Assembly (NCBI RefSeq): GCF_000758725.1
Contig: NZ_CP009428.1
Location: 3,906,001 to 3,970,000 of the forward strand
Source of the DNA: Paenibacillus odorifer
GTDB lineage: Bacteria > Bacillota > Bacilli > Paenibacillales > Paenibacillaceae
Length of the DNA stretch: 64,000 bases
Reading direction: 5' to 3'
This document shows, one piece after another, positions 17,838 through 27,094 of the stretch. Positions within the stretch are counted from its first letter, which is position 1. Every line of letters starts with the position of its first letter. The notes beneath the pieces were generated by a model. It was given only the letters and a program-made list of their open reading frames with translations. It had not been told where the DNA came from and made no database searches. The translations under genes and the position numbers were made by a program.

Positions 17838-17868
17838 TTGACCTTAGGTCTGACCTAAGGTTTATAGT
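17838..17868 (+). promoter_or_regulatory. MerR-type promoter and operator
   Basis: TTGACC (17838-17843) and TATAGT (17863-17868) are separated by 19 bp, the overlong spacer characteristic of MerR-controlled promoters. The spacer is filled by a perfect dyad, CCTTAGGTC-T-GACCTAAGG (17842-17860). This strongly suggests autoregulation by the MerR protein encoded 38 bp downstream. Confidence 0.85.
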
Positions 17869-17905
17869 TATTTTATCAAATAACTTACAGTTAGGAGCAC
17901 CGCCC

Positions 17906-18694
17906 TTGAATCCGTACCTTACAATTGGAGAACTATCAAAACTTATGAATGTATCTATCCACCAGATTCGATATTTTGAAGAAAAAGAAATCCTGTTTCC
18001 ATCCTATATAGACAATAATCAGTACCGGATGTACGGCATCGATGAGATCTATCAATTGGCACATATCCTGTTGCTCCGCAAATTAAACATCCCTGTCAGT
18101 ACCATTAACCAAAGTATGAATAAATCCGCAACGAATGACTACCAACAGCTGTTAGAGAAATCGCTAAACAAAATCAACTCAGAAATAAACCAATTAATAA
18201 TGCTGCAACAATTTATACAAAAGGTACTAAAAGAACATGCAGATTATGGCAACATGGAGGGGGATTATCAAATTAAACATGTGGACAATCGTTATCTGAA
18301 AAAGTGGTTGGTGCTAGAGGATAACGAAACACTAACTGCGCGAAGTTTATATGAAAAAAGACCGCAGAACCATCATTTATTTGAAACAGATTTGCATTAT
18401 GTATACGATTCTGAACAAGTAACCTTATGCTTTGAAACCATTGAAACCACTCCCGCCCCTGACATTTTTTTAGAAAAAGGGTGCTATCTCTATAAAGCAT
18501 TTTTTGTAGCTGACGATCAGGATGTAGATCATGAAATTGCCAAGCTGGAACACTTTTTAAATGGGCATCACTACATGGTATTGGGACCAATCATCATTCT
18601 GGAGAAATCGTACCTATCCATGTTTAACAACGACAAGCTTCATTATGAGCTTCAAATTCAAATCGAGCATGCCCTAGCTGATACTACTAAATGA
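17906..18694 (+). CDS. MerR-family transcriptional regulator
   Basis: A 262-residue activator/repressor of the MerR family. The N-terminal winged helix is clear (TIGELSKLMNVSIHQIRYFEEKEILFPS, residues 5-33 in total), followed by the second wing and a long dimerisation helix (about 80-115). The C-terminal 140 residues resemble an effector-binding domain, but the ligand is not evident. Start TTG 17906 with AGGAG eight bases upstream. It overlaps the GNAT gene by 4 nt (ATGA), giving a coupled three-gene operon under a MerR-type promoter. By analogy with other MerR-led operons the downstream enzymes probably handle the inducer (inference). Confidence 0.92.
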   Translation: MNPYLTIGELSKLMNVSIHQIRYFEEKEILFPSYIDNNQYRMYGIDEIYQLAHILLLRKLNIPVSTINQSMNKSATNDYQQLLEKSLNKINSEINQLIMLQQFIQKVLKEHADYGNMEGDYQIKHVDNRYLKKWLVLEDNETLTARSLYEKRPQNHHLFETDLHYVYDSEQVTLCFETIETTPAPDIFLEKGCYLYKAFFVADDQDVDHEIAKLEHFLNGHHYMVLGPIIILEKSYLSMFNNDKLHYELQIQIEHALADTTK

Positions 18695-19368
18695 GTACAA
18701 ACGAGGTTATCATCGCCCATTACCAGGAACAAGATCGTGAGGCTGTAAGCAGGCTATTGGTAGATGCATTTCAGGGGAAATTTCACTCTCTCCTCTCTCT
18801 CGAGGACAATGAAATTGCTGATCTACTTATAAGACTTTGGGAACAAGATTCTACTTCCTTATCATCTAAACAAATAATCGCTTATGAAAACGGAGAAGTG
18901 GTTGGCACTATCTACTTAAAATGGCAGGATACTCTCTCCCTTAAAAAAGGATCAATTAAACCACTGAATCGGGCTCCCTTTTTGCAGCTATTCAAGAAAT
19001 TTGGATACTTAAATGTTTGTAAGTTAATCCTTGGGTTATATTTTTTGGATTATCAACCTAGAGCAAAAGAGTGTTATGTGGCTCATTTGGCTGTTCGGTC
19101 CAGTCACCGTAATAAGGGAATTGGCAAAGAGTTGCTGGGTTGGGCGGCGGATTTTGTAAACAGTCATTCTGAGGTTGAAAAATTAACACTACATGTTGCT
19201 AACAAGAATAAACGAGCCATTAATATGTACCAGCAGTTGAACTTTGAGATCCATAAATCTAACTATAGCGCGGTAAGACATTTACTTTTTAAAGAGCCTA
19301 TTTGGCATTACATGACAAGAAAAACATCGCTACAATCTGGGGGATCAATGAATGAAAAAGAAAATTAA
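18691..19368 (+). CDS. GNAT-family N-acetyltransferase
   Basis: A 225-residue acetyl-CoA-dependent transferase. The GNAT core is visible: motif A around VAHLAVRSSHRNKGIGKELLGWA (about 130-155, with the RxxGxG/A-type loop), and motif B NKRAINMYQQLNFEIH (about 172-190). A substrate cannot be named; small amines or antibiotics are possible given the MerR control. The start overlaps the MerR stop by 4 nt, and the 3' end overlaps the hydrolase gene by 17 nt. Confidence 0.9.
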   Translation: MSTNEVIIAHYQEQDREAVSRLLVDAFQGKFHSLLSLEDNEIADLLIRLWEQDSTSLSSKQIIAYENGEVVGTIYLKWQDTLSLKKGSIKPLNRAPFLQLFKKFGYLNVCKLILGLYFLDYQPRAKECYVAHLAVRSSHRNKGIGKELLGWAADFVNSHSEVEKLTLHVANKNKRAINMYQQLNFEIHKSNYSAVRHLLFKEPIWHYMTRKTSLQSGGSMNEKEN

Positions 19369-20359
19369 GCTAACTGTCTGGATGATTACCATTTCGTTGT
19401 TAATTGCAGCGGTCTTGTTCGTACTACAGCAACATTCTTTCTCAATGACTGAGCAAAAAATTGAAATTGATACGCCTCAAGGTCAACTAACAGGAACCTT
19501 AGTTCTGCCCGAAAGCTACTCTGGAACCGTCGGACTGGTAGTTTTTGTTCATGGGGATGGCCCAGTTAATGATACTTACGATGATGGATATAAACCTTTG
19601 TGGGAAAAGCTCGCCTCTGCCGGATATGCTTCCTTATCTCTTAACAAACCAGGTATTGGGGGTTCCTCAGGGAACTGGCTAGAGCAAAGCATGGAGGATA
19701 GAGCACAAGAAACTATATATGCGATTAACTGGGCTAAAGCCTTACCTATGATTGATGCTCAAGCTATTGGTTTGTGGGGAGCAAGTCAGGCGGGCTGGGT
19801 GATTCCCAAGATTGTTAAAAAAGTGCCTGATCTCGCCTTCAGTATTCTTGTATCCCCCGCCATTCAATGGATTTCTCAAGGACAATACAATACCAGACAA
19901 GAGATGATTTTAGAAGGTTTTTCGGAAAAGGAGATAAAAAAGAGAGAAGATTATAACGCGCAAATCCTACTGCTACTTAAGGAACAGGCGTCATATGAAA
20001 GTTACTTGCGAATTGCACAATCGGACGATTTAATTTCCAAAGAAAAATGGGGTTTTTTCTCTAAAAATTATCAGTCAGATGCGAGCGAGGATTTAAAAAA
20101 CTTCACTACTCCTGTCCACTTAGTTCTTGGCGGGCAAGATATAAATGTAGATGTTGAGGAAACCGAACGTATTTACCGTGAAAAAATTCCTAAAAACCTA
20201 CTCTCCGTCTTCTATCTTCCTGATGCTGATCACTCTATGCTCTCAAAAAAGAATGCCTCATCACCATTAAGAACATATTTGACCGCAGTCTTTTTCCCAC
20301 GACATATTGTTGTTGAGCAATATTTAGATGATTTGGTTCACTTTGTAAGCCAGTTTTAA
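19352..20359 (+). CDS. Membrane-anchored or secreted alpha/beta hydrolase
   Basis: A 335-residue serine hydrolase. Residues about 8-28 are hydrophobic (signal anchor or signal peptide). The alpha/beta fold has the oxyanion strand VVFVHGDGP, the nucleophile elbow GASQAG, a likely acid in LGGQDINVD and the His in DADHS. The sequence is of the acyl-CoA thioesterase/dipeptidyl-peptidase-like group often labelled alpha/beta hydrolase. It is the third gene of the MerR-GNAT operon, overlapping GNAT by 17 nt. The substrate is unknown; outer-surface hydrolysis of an ester or a drug-like compound is conceivable. Confidence 0.88.
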   Translation: MKKKIKLTVWMITISLLIAAVLFVLQQHSFSMTEQKIEIDTPQGQLTGTLVLPESYSGTVGLVVFVHGDGPVNDTYDDGYKPLWEKLASAGYASLSLNKPGIGGSSGNWLEQSMEDRAQETIYAINWAKALPMIDAQAIGLWGASQAGWVIPKIVKKVPDLAFSILVSPAIQWISQGQYNTRQEMILEGFSEKEIKKREDYNAQILLLLKEQASYESYLRIAQSDDLISKEKWGFFSKNYQSDASEDLKNFTTPVHLVLGGQDINVDVEETERIYREKIPKNLLSVFYLPDADHSMLSKKNASSPLRTYLTAVFFPRHIVVEQYLDDLVHFVSQF

Positions 20360-20408
20360 TCTGTTTGCCATCCATTAATACACTCTCGCCAGTTGAACTC
20401 CCTACGTT

Positions 20409-20585
20409 CGGACCGTATAGCCCCTATCTGCCAATTTTCTTCGTTTTCACCACACTATCGGACTCCGTTGCAGCTATTTAATCTAAAGCACCCCTCAAAT
20501 CCACTTTTTCAGCTCATTAAGAGCTATGCAGTCCGAAACTCAGGGAAAATGAGCGAATTAGCAGAAATAGCTGCATTACGGTCCG
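20409..20585. repeat. Nested palindromic repeat, copy D (177 bp)
   Basis: Half-sites CGGACCGTATAGCCC, TCGGACTCCGTTGCAGC, AAGAGCTATGCAGTCCG and AATAGCTGCATTACGGTCCG in forward-forward-reverse-reverse order. It is preceded by GAACTCCCTACGTT, a flank also found before copy E. Confidence 0.85.
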
Positions 20586-20702
20586 TAACGGCAACCGCGG
20601 AAGGAATTACCCACAGCCAAGCCCGTGTGTTGGCTTTGATTTTTCCACAAACTAAGCATTTTGTAGAATACCTAAGTCTGTAACCACTCAACTCCCTACG
20701 TT

Positions 20703-20879
20703 CTGACCGTACAGCCCTTATTTGTTGAATTTCCTCGTTTTCGCCACGCTATCGGACTCAGTTGCAGCTATTTACTCAAAAGCACCCCTCAGATACACTT
20801 TTTCAGCTCAATAAGAGCTATACAGTCCGAAACTCAGGGAAAATGAGCGAATTAGCTGAAATAGCTGCATTACGGTCCG
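20703..20879. repeat. Nested palindromic repeat, copy E (177 bp)
   Basis: About 90 percent identical to copy D by eye and 294 bp downstream in the same orientation, so D and E are a local duplication, as are A and B. From 20880 to 21196 (about 315 bp) I see no gene. That stretch has a C-rich segment (ACCACC repeats near 20965-20990), a TATAAT at 21132-21137 without a clear -35, and the ribosome binding site of the next gene. Confidence 0.85.
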
Positions 20880-21196
20880 TAACTCCAATGGCGGGCGTAA
20901 TTTTCGCTCAAACGATCGCGGACTTCCACTGCGAACGTACTTATCGGCAGTTTCGGCGCCCGTAACCACCACGCCAGCGTGCTAACCACCAACACCAAGC
21001 TCCGAAAACTCCACATAAGTAGCAGAAGCAAAGGCATAAACCGGGTGTCATTAACTCAGATTCTCCCTCTCCTACTGCATAAACAGCGTTATATGGCGTA
21101 TTGATTATAGCTGTACGCTTTAGTGATAACGTATAATTTCGGATGATCAAGCTTAGCTTTGGTCAAAATCGATCATATAAGGAGAGGTTTTAATCA

Positions 21197-24100
21197 TTGA
21201 GAAAACAACAACGTTTGTTAGCCATGCTCGTAACCTTCCTGCTTTTGTGTTCCTCTTTTCCGTTATCGATGTTTGCAGAGGAAGCACCTGATCCTTATGA
21301 AGGAATGATTAACATTCAAAGTGAATGGCAAGGCAGCGTATTTGGTGATGTTGGGGGGCAAGACAAGATTACTGCAGCCAACTTTGGCATTACGGAGAAC
21401 ACGGATGGATCAGCTACACTGCGAAGCTCGAACGATAGAGGCAAAGTATCGGGCAGCACGGAAGGTATCGCGTATTACTTTAAAGAGGTTGATCCAAGTG
21501 TTAATTTTGAGTTGAAGGCAACGGCTCACGTGGATGCTTGGACAGCCAATAACCAAGTTTCCTTCGGAATAATGCTGCGCGGAAATGTGTGGGATAACCA
21601 ATTCGGAGCCTACTCTGGAGATTACGTCGCCGTGGGTGCTTTGGATCAAGAAATGAAAGCGCTTCACAAATTGCAAAATACAAGCCTACAGAAACTTGGG
21701 TACGTGTTTGATAACGCTAATCGCCCGGCCCAAGGAGAGAATTACGAATTAAGCATCAAAAAGACCGGAAATCTGTATATTGTCCGCATCGGTAATGAAA
21801 TCAAAATGATCGAAAGCTTTGACGGCTCCATTCAATATGCGGGCCTTTACACCGCTAGAAATACTACGGTTACGTTCCGTAATATTCAATTCAGTCAAGA
21901 AGGTCAAATCGAGTTAGGACCTTGGGGCTTCAGCGCCTTCGGAGGCAACACTAGTCCAACTAAGAACCCCGAGCCTATAATTGAAAGTCCAACCTCTGTA
22001 ACGATGACGACCTACGGCGGCAAAATCTCCAGCAGCGATGAGGGATTATCTTTTTATTCGAAAGAGATTCCGGTGGATGCGAACTTTGAACTGAAAGCGA
22101 CCGCTTCAGTGATTGCTTTTAATAGCAATAGCACTGTCAGCACACCTAACCAGAAATCCTTCGGTCTTATGCTCCGCGACAGTATTGGGACGAACGGAGA
22201 TACAAGCACAACTACTTCTAACTATGCGGCGATGGGTGCTTTGGATCAGGTAATGAAAGGTTTTTATAAAAAAGACACCCAAGTGAAGTTAAATCCTTTT
22301 AGCGATATCCAAGCCCCGTCCGCAGGAGCTGTATATTCGCTAAGTATTAAAAAATCAGGAGATACTTATCGATTAAGTGTGGGTGATCAGACCGAAATCA
22401 TAACACTGGACGATACGTTCACAGATACTCTTTTTGCCGGAATCTATGTAGCTAGAGATGCAACTGTTACTTTCAGTGACATAGACATCCAGCTTGAATC
22501 CAAAATCGTAACCAGCTTAACCGCTGATACCAGCGCAATGACGAAAACCACTTATCTGGTTGGTGAATCCCTTGATTTGACTGGATTAGTCGTTAAGGCT
22601 ATTTTTTCTGATGAGAGTGAGGCAGTTTTGTCTTCTACGGATTATATTGTTACAGGCTTTGATAGCAGCAAGGTTGGAGAAAATATCATAACCATTAACT
22701 ACAACGGTGCTTTCGTGAGCATTCCTTTGCAAATCGTTCCATTATCTATGACCTCATTATCAGTGAAGTATTATCCAGCTAAAACCGTATATTATCCAGG
22801 GGATACGTTCGATCCAGAAGGTCTTGTTCTTGTTGCCAATTATAATGACGGCTTCTTGACCAAAGAACTGACCAGTGATCTTTATTCCCTCTCCATTAAC
22901 GGACAACCGGTCAGCGATTTATTACCGTATCTATTTACGCAATCAGGCTCCACAGCGGTATCCGTTACTTCAACAGAGGCGCCGGCAATCACAACGACCT
23001 TTAATGTGGAAGTAAAAGCAGCGACGTTATCCGCTTTAGAAATTCGAAATGAACCTAAACAAACACTCTACTATATCGGTGACTCCCTCAAACTAGAAGG
23101 ACTTGTAGTTTATGCTCATTACAGTGATGGTACACAGATTCGGCTGTTGAACAATGAATACAAAGTCTCTCCTCTCGACACCACGACATCTGGCGATAAA
23201 AAAATCACAATTACGCATAAAGGCTTAACAACCTCTTTTCAAGTTAAGGTCAACGTTAAAAAACTACTTGGCATCGAAGTCACCAGCTATCCTAAAACTA
23301 CCTTTTTTATTAACGACAACTTTGACAGCAAAAATCTGCTCGTATCCAAAGTGTATGATAATTCAGATAGAGAGAAGCTAAACAGCTATACGCTCGACAC
23401 TTCCAAGTTCGACAATCAGGCAGCTGGAGTGTATGAAATTGGTATACTCCCTACCGATTCTTCTATTAAGCCCATTACGTATTCCGTTACAGTAAAAGAA
23501 AAGATGGATCCCATTTGGAAAAGCATTCAATTCGGTCAGTCCACTTCAGCTGCTAACAATCAGACGATTGTCAACGAGGATGGATCCGCCCAGCTGATCG
23601 CTTTGGAAGGCGGCGGTAAAGTCACCGAAGATCATGACGGCATTACCTTCTATTACACCGAGCTAGATGCTTCGGAAGATAATTTCGTGCTGTCTGCGGA
23701 TGTCCAAGTGTTGGCTTTTGCAAAAAATCCATATGACGGGCAAGAATCTTTTGGCATTATGGCACGTGACGTCATCGGCACACAAGGAAATTCTAGCGTC
23801 TTTGCATCCAATATAGCTGCCCTCGGTGGTTATAGCGGTGGGACGAAAAGCGATCTGGGCACACAGCTTTTTGTCCGCACTGGAGTTGAAAAAACGGATG
23901 GGACTGGCAGTAAAGGGATTCAAACCATCATGCTTCAAAAAGAACGTCCGGCACCTGCCAATACTGTTCCTGCAGCACCTTACCATTTAACGTTAGCAAA
24001 GACGAATAGTGGTTTTACAGGACAGCTCAATAATGGCCAGCAAGCTATTCATTTCACACCAGACATTCTTAGCGTACAGGATTCAAAAATGTACGTCGGA

Positions 24101-27016
24101 TTCTATGCCGCTCGTTTAGCCACAATTAATGTAAGCAATATTCAATTAACAGTCACTTCAGCAGCTACAGATTCTCCTAAAATAGAACCACCTGCGATTC
24201 CCGTCACACCTAGCTTAAATATTCTTTCACTAAGTAAAACTTCAGATCCAGCTTACCAAATGATTGTACGCTCTAATGTCAACGGAACGGTGACGTTGAA
24301 GCAAGGTTCTACGATCATCGCTCAGGATATCGAGGCAATAGCTGGTAAACGTCTTTCTATTCCCACGAGACTTCTTGATCAAGGAGATACGAACTTTAGC
24401 ATTACTTTTTTACCAGATGATACTCAGTATTTGACCTCTTATGAGAAGATTATCAGCAACTTTACCGTCACCCTAAAAAGTTATAACGAAGATGATGAGA
24501 TCTACGTATCGCCCACCGGATCAAGCTCCGGAGATGGAACGATCAATCTCCCACTTTATATCGATACTGCGATTGATTTCGTTAAACCAGGTCAGCATAT
24601 TATTGTGCTTGAGGGTCGTTATGTGCGGAAATCACCACTTGAGATTAAAAAGTACAATGATGGTAAAGCCTCCGCCAAAAAGTATATAGAAGCAGCACCA
24701 GGAGCAAGACCTATCTTTGATTTTGACAAAAAAACAGAAGGCGTTCTCTTGAGCGGAAACTATTGGCATGTGAAGGGACTTGATTTCACTCGCTCAGCTG
24801 GGAATACCAAGGGCTTTACAGTGGGAGGCAATTATAACATCGTTGAAAATAGCCGTTTCTATGCGAATGGTGACACTGGTCTACAAATCAGCCGAACAGA
24901 TGGTACCGCGATAGAACTCAGTGAATGGCCTTCCTACAACTTAATTCTCAACAGTACCTCCTTCGACAACCGTGATCCATCCGACAATAATGCCGATGGC
25001 TTTGCGGCGAAATTGACTGCGGGTGTTGGTAATATTTTTAGAGGTTGTCTGGCGCATAATAATATCGACGATGGCTGGGACTTATATACGAAAGCAGGCT
25101 CAGGAGCGATAGGTTCAGTGCTGATTGAGCACAGCGCCGCCTTCAACAATGGGTTCTTAACAGACGGAACCGTAGGTGCCGGTGATAAAAATGGCTTCAA
25201 GCTTGGTGGCGAAGGCATTCATGTCACACATACCATTCGCGATTCAATCGCCTTTGGTAATGGCGCTTATGGTTTTACAAGCAATAGTAATCCAGGTGTG
25301 ATCGCCATCAACAACATCGGATTTAACAATATGCGTGGCAATATAAGCTTCACCACTTATGATCACATTACTGCTGACTTTACGATTGACGGTTTCTTAT
25401 CTTACCGAACTGCCAACATTGCAAAAGACCAATATCCAGCTTCTTTAGCTGCGGACAATAATTTCATGTTTGACGGTACGCGATCGGCGAATAAATCAGG
25501 TTTAGAACTGACCGATTCTAACTTTGTCAGCTTAAATCCTGTAGTCAATTACTCTCGGGATGCCGACGGGAATATAATCTGGGGCGATTTCTTGAAGTTC
25601 ATTCCTTTTGATGGACCGGAACCAAGTCCGACGGCTTCTCCAAGTCCGACGGCTTCTCCGAGTCCGACCGCTTCTCCGAGCCCGACGGCTTCTCCGAGTC
25701 CGACGGCTTCTCCGAGCCCGGCGGCTTCTCCGAGTCCGACTGTTTCTCCGAGTCCGACGGCTTCTCCAAGTCCGACGGCTGCCCCGAGCTCAGGCAGTCC
25801 CGGATCATCGGTTGGAGATTCGGCCACTACTATACTCCATTTGGACGGTAGCGTAAGGATTGAGATACCTACTACTATGAATGGAGGAAAAACTAGTGCG
25901 ATATTGACTGAATCTTCCTTACAAAAGATTATCGCTTTAGCCAAACCTAATTCTGCAGGCCATAATATCCTAAGAATTCAGCTTGCAGAGGAACAATCGT
26001 CAGATGATAGCTCATTTGAAGTCACTCTCCCTGCCGCTGCATTTCTTGTTGGAACTTCCACATTGCAGCTTGAGATCAATACAACACTAGCTACCTTTGT
26101 ACTTCCGGATAATCTATTCCCGGCGAAGACACTGGACAATGTGAAGACAGTTACTTTGCTCCTCAAATCTGTCGATACAACAGGAAGTTTAAAGAAGCGA
26201 TTGGGTGAACGTTTGCTTATTGATTACGAGCTACTTTTGGATGGTACAACAGTTCAATTAGAGAGCTTAAATTCAGCCATACAAATTGGGCTTCCTTATC
26301 TAGAAGCTGTACCTCCATTGAGCAACACCTTTATTGTAGTGTGGAACGTCAATGAGTACGGAGTCATCCAACCGGTATTAGGCGGGAATTATGATTCAGA
26401 TAAGAAGCAAGCTATTTTCTCAACAACAAATTCATCTGGACAATACGCCGCCGTTTACAATCACAAAACGTTCAGGGATATAACAGATTCTCATTGGGCG
26501 AAGTTTATTGTAGAAGTACTAACATCAAAAGGTGTCATTAATGGTGTAACGGAAACAGAGTTTAGACCCGAACAGACTATTACACGTGCAGATTTCGCAC
26601 TTTTATTAGTTAGAGCTTTAGGTCTATCCGCAGCAGAAGGAAATAGCTTTGCTGATGTGTCACCTAACGATTATTTTTATGAGGGACTTATGACTGCTCA
26701 GAAATTAGGGGTCGTTACGGGCCAAACCGACGGTCTTTACCACCCTCATGATTCCATCTCCAGACAAGAGATGTTTGTTATGGCAGCTAGGGCATTGAAG
26801 GCTGCAGAGGTATGGAAATCGAATACGACCTCTTCCTCTGCATTAGACGGCTACACTGACCATAATCAAATTTCTAATTATGCGGCAAATGATATTGCGG
26901 CGCTGGTATCAGCAGGTCTCATTAAAGGAGACTCTCAGCAGCAGCTTACACCAACTGCCCATTCCACACGTGCCGAAGCAGCCATGCTGATTTACAGAAT
27001 TATGATGCAACAATAA
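21197..27016 (+). CDS. S-layer-anchored family 9 pectate lyase (PL9)
   Basis: A 1939-residue exported enzyme. The signal peptide (LLAMLVTFLLLCSSFPLSM) is probably cut after MFA. Three copies of a roughly 200-residue lectin-like beta domain lie at about 33-235, 240-435 and 775-985. Three or four Big3-like Ig domains lie between 436 and 770. The parallel beta-helix (about 1100-1440) carries PL9 hallmarks: NYWHVKGLDF, NGDTGLQISR, an Asp-rich NADGFAAKLT with candidate catalytic Lys1272, and DDGWDLYTK. A Pro-Ser-Pro-Thr linker (about 1476-1529), an unassigned domain and three SLH domains (about 1757-1939) follow. PL9 enzymes cleave polygalacturonate by beta-elimination with calcium. Start TTG 21197 with AAGGAGAGG upstream. 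It is expected to degrade pectin at the cell surface. Confidence 0.88.
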   Translation: MRKQQRLLAMLVTFLLLCSSFPLSMFAEEAPDPYEGMINIQSEWQGSVFGDVGGQDKITAANFGITENTDGSATLRSSNDRGKVSGSTEGIAYYFKEVDPSVNFELKATAHVDAWTANNQVSFGIMLRGNVWDNQFGAYSGDYVAVGALDQEMKALHKLQNTSLQKLGYVFDNANRPAQGENYELSIKKTGNLYIVRIGNEIKMIESFDGSIQYAGLYTARNTTVTFRNIQFSQEGQIELGPWGFSAFGGNTSPTKNPEPIIESPTSVTMTTYGGKISSSDEGLSFYSKEIPVDANFELKATASVIAFNSNSTVSTPNQKSFGLMLRDSIGTNGDTSTTTSNYAAMGALDQVMKGFYKKDTQVKLNPFSDIQAPSAGAVYSLSIKKSGDTYRLSVGDQTEIITLDDTFTDTLFAGIYVARDATVTFSDIDIQLESKIVTSLTADTSAMTKTTYLVGESLDLTGLVVKAIFSDESEAVLSSTDYIVTGFDSSKVGENIITINYNGAFVSIPLQIVPLSMTSLSVKYYPAKTVYYPGDTFDPEGLVLVANYNDGFLTKELTSDLYSLSINGQPVSDLLPYLFTQSGSTAVSVTSTEAPAITTTFNVEVKAATLSALEIRNEPKQTLYYIGDSLKLEGLVVYAHYSDGTQIRLLNNEYKVSPLDTTTSGDKKITITHKGLTTSFQVKVNVKKLLGIEVTSYPKTTFFINDNFDSKNLLVSKVYDNSDREKLNSYTLDTSKFDNQAAGVYEIGILPTDSSIKPITYSVTVKEKMDPIWKSIQFGQSTSAANNQTIVNEDGSAQLIALEGGGKVTEDHDGITFYYTELDASEDNFVLSADVQVLAFAKNPYDGQESFGIMARDVIGTQGNSSVFASNIAALGGYSGGTKSDLGTQLFVRTGVEKTDGTGSKGIQTIMLQKERPAPANTVPAAPYHLTLAKTNSGFTGQLNNGQQAIHFTPDILSVQDSKMYVGFYAARLATINVSNIQLTVTSAATDSPKIEPPAIPVTPSLNILSLSKTSDPAYQMIVRSNVNGTVTLKQGSTIIAQDIEAIAGKRLSIPTRLLDQGDTNFSITFLPDDTQYLTSYEKIISNFTVTLKSYNEDDEIYVSPTGSSSGDGTINLPLYIDTAIDFVKPGQHIIVLEGRYVRKSPLEIKKYNDGKASAKKYIEAAPGARPIFDFDKKTEGVLLSGNYWHVKGLDFTRSAGNTKGFTVGGNYNIVENSRFYANGDTGLQISRTDGTAIELSEWPSYNLILNSTSFDNRDPSDNNADGFAAKLTAGVGNIFRGCLAHNNIDDGWDLYTKAGSGAIGSVLIEHSAAFNNGFLTDGTVGAGDKNGFKLGGEGIHVTHTIRDSIAFGNGAYGFTSNSNPGVIAINNIGFNNMRGNISFTTYDHITADFTIDGFLSYRTANIAKDQYPASLAADNNFMFDGTRSANKSGLELTDSNFVSLNPVVNYSRDADGNIIWGDFLKFIPFDGPEPSPTASPSPTASPSPTASPSPTASPSPTASPSPAASPSPTVSPSPTASPSPTAAPSSGSPGSSVGDSATTILHLDGSVRIEIPTTMNGGKTSAILTESSLQKIIALAKPNSAGHNILRIQLAEEQSSDDSSFEVTLPAAAFLVGTSTLQLEINTTLATFVLPDNLFPAKTLDNVKTVTLLLKSVDTTGSLKKRLGERLLIDYELLLDGTTVQLESLNSAIQIGLPYLEAVPPLSNTFIVVWNVNEYGVIQPVLGGNYDSDKKQAIFSTTNSSGQYAAVYNHKTFRDITDSHWAKFIVEVLTSKGVINGVTETEFRPEQTITRADFALLLVRALGLSAAEGNSFADVSPNDYFYEGLMTAQKLGVVTGQTDGLYHPHDSISRQEMFVMAARALKAAEVWKSNTTSSSALDGYTDHNQISNYAANDIAALVSAGLIKGDSQQQLTPTAHSTRAEAAMLIYRIMMQQ
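25622..25783 (+). repeat. 18-bp tandem repeat coding a Pro-Ser-Pro-Thr linker
   Basis: Nine in-frame units of 18 bp (CCNAGYCCGACGGCTTCT type) encode PSPTAS repeats, with two variants (PSPAAS, PSPTVS) and a final PSPTAA. It is a flexible, probably glycosylated linker between the lyase and the SLH half. Confidence 0.95.
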
Positions 27017-27067
27017 AAAAAGAAGAACTCCAAGACCACTATACTCGTGGTTTTGGAGTTCTTTTTA
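27015..27067. terminator. Bidirectional intrinsic terminator
   Basis: Arms AAGAACTCCAAGACCAC (27023-27039) and GTGGTTTTGGAGTTCTT (27047-27063), flanked by A and T tracts. It ends both the pectate lyase gene (+) and the convergent AraC gene (-). Confidence 0.9.
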
Positions 27068-27094
27068 TCCTCTTCCCTACCCTCTTAAAGTCTT

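Noticed and set aside
15931..20879. Insertion sequence or transposon interpretation of the repeats.
   Set aside because: No transposase frame and no target-site duplication is visible. A non-autonomous element remains possible but is not supported directly.
25549..25944. Minus-strand frame with Gly-Leu-Glu-type repeats opposite the pectate lyase linker.
   Set aside because: It is the antisense of the 18-bp PSPTAS-coding repeat, with no start signal.
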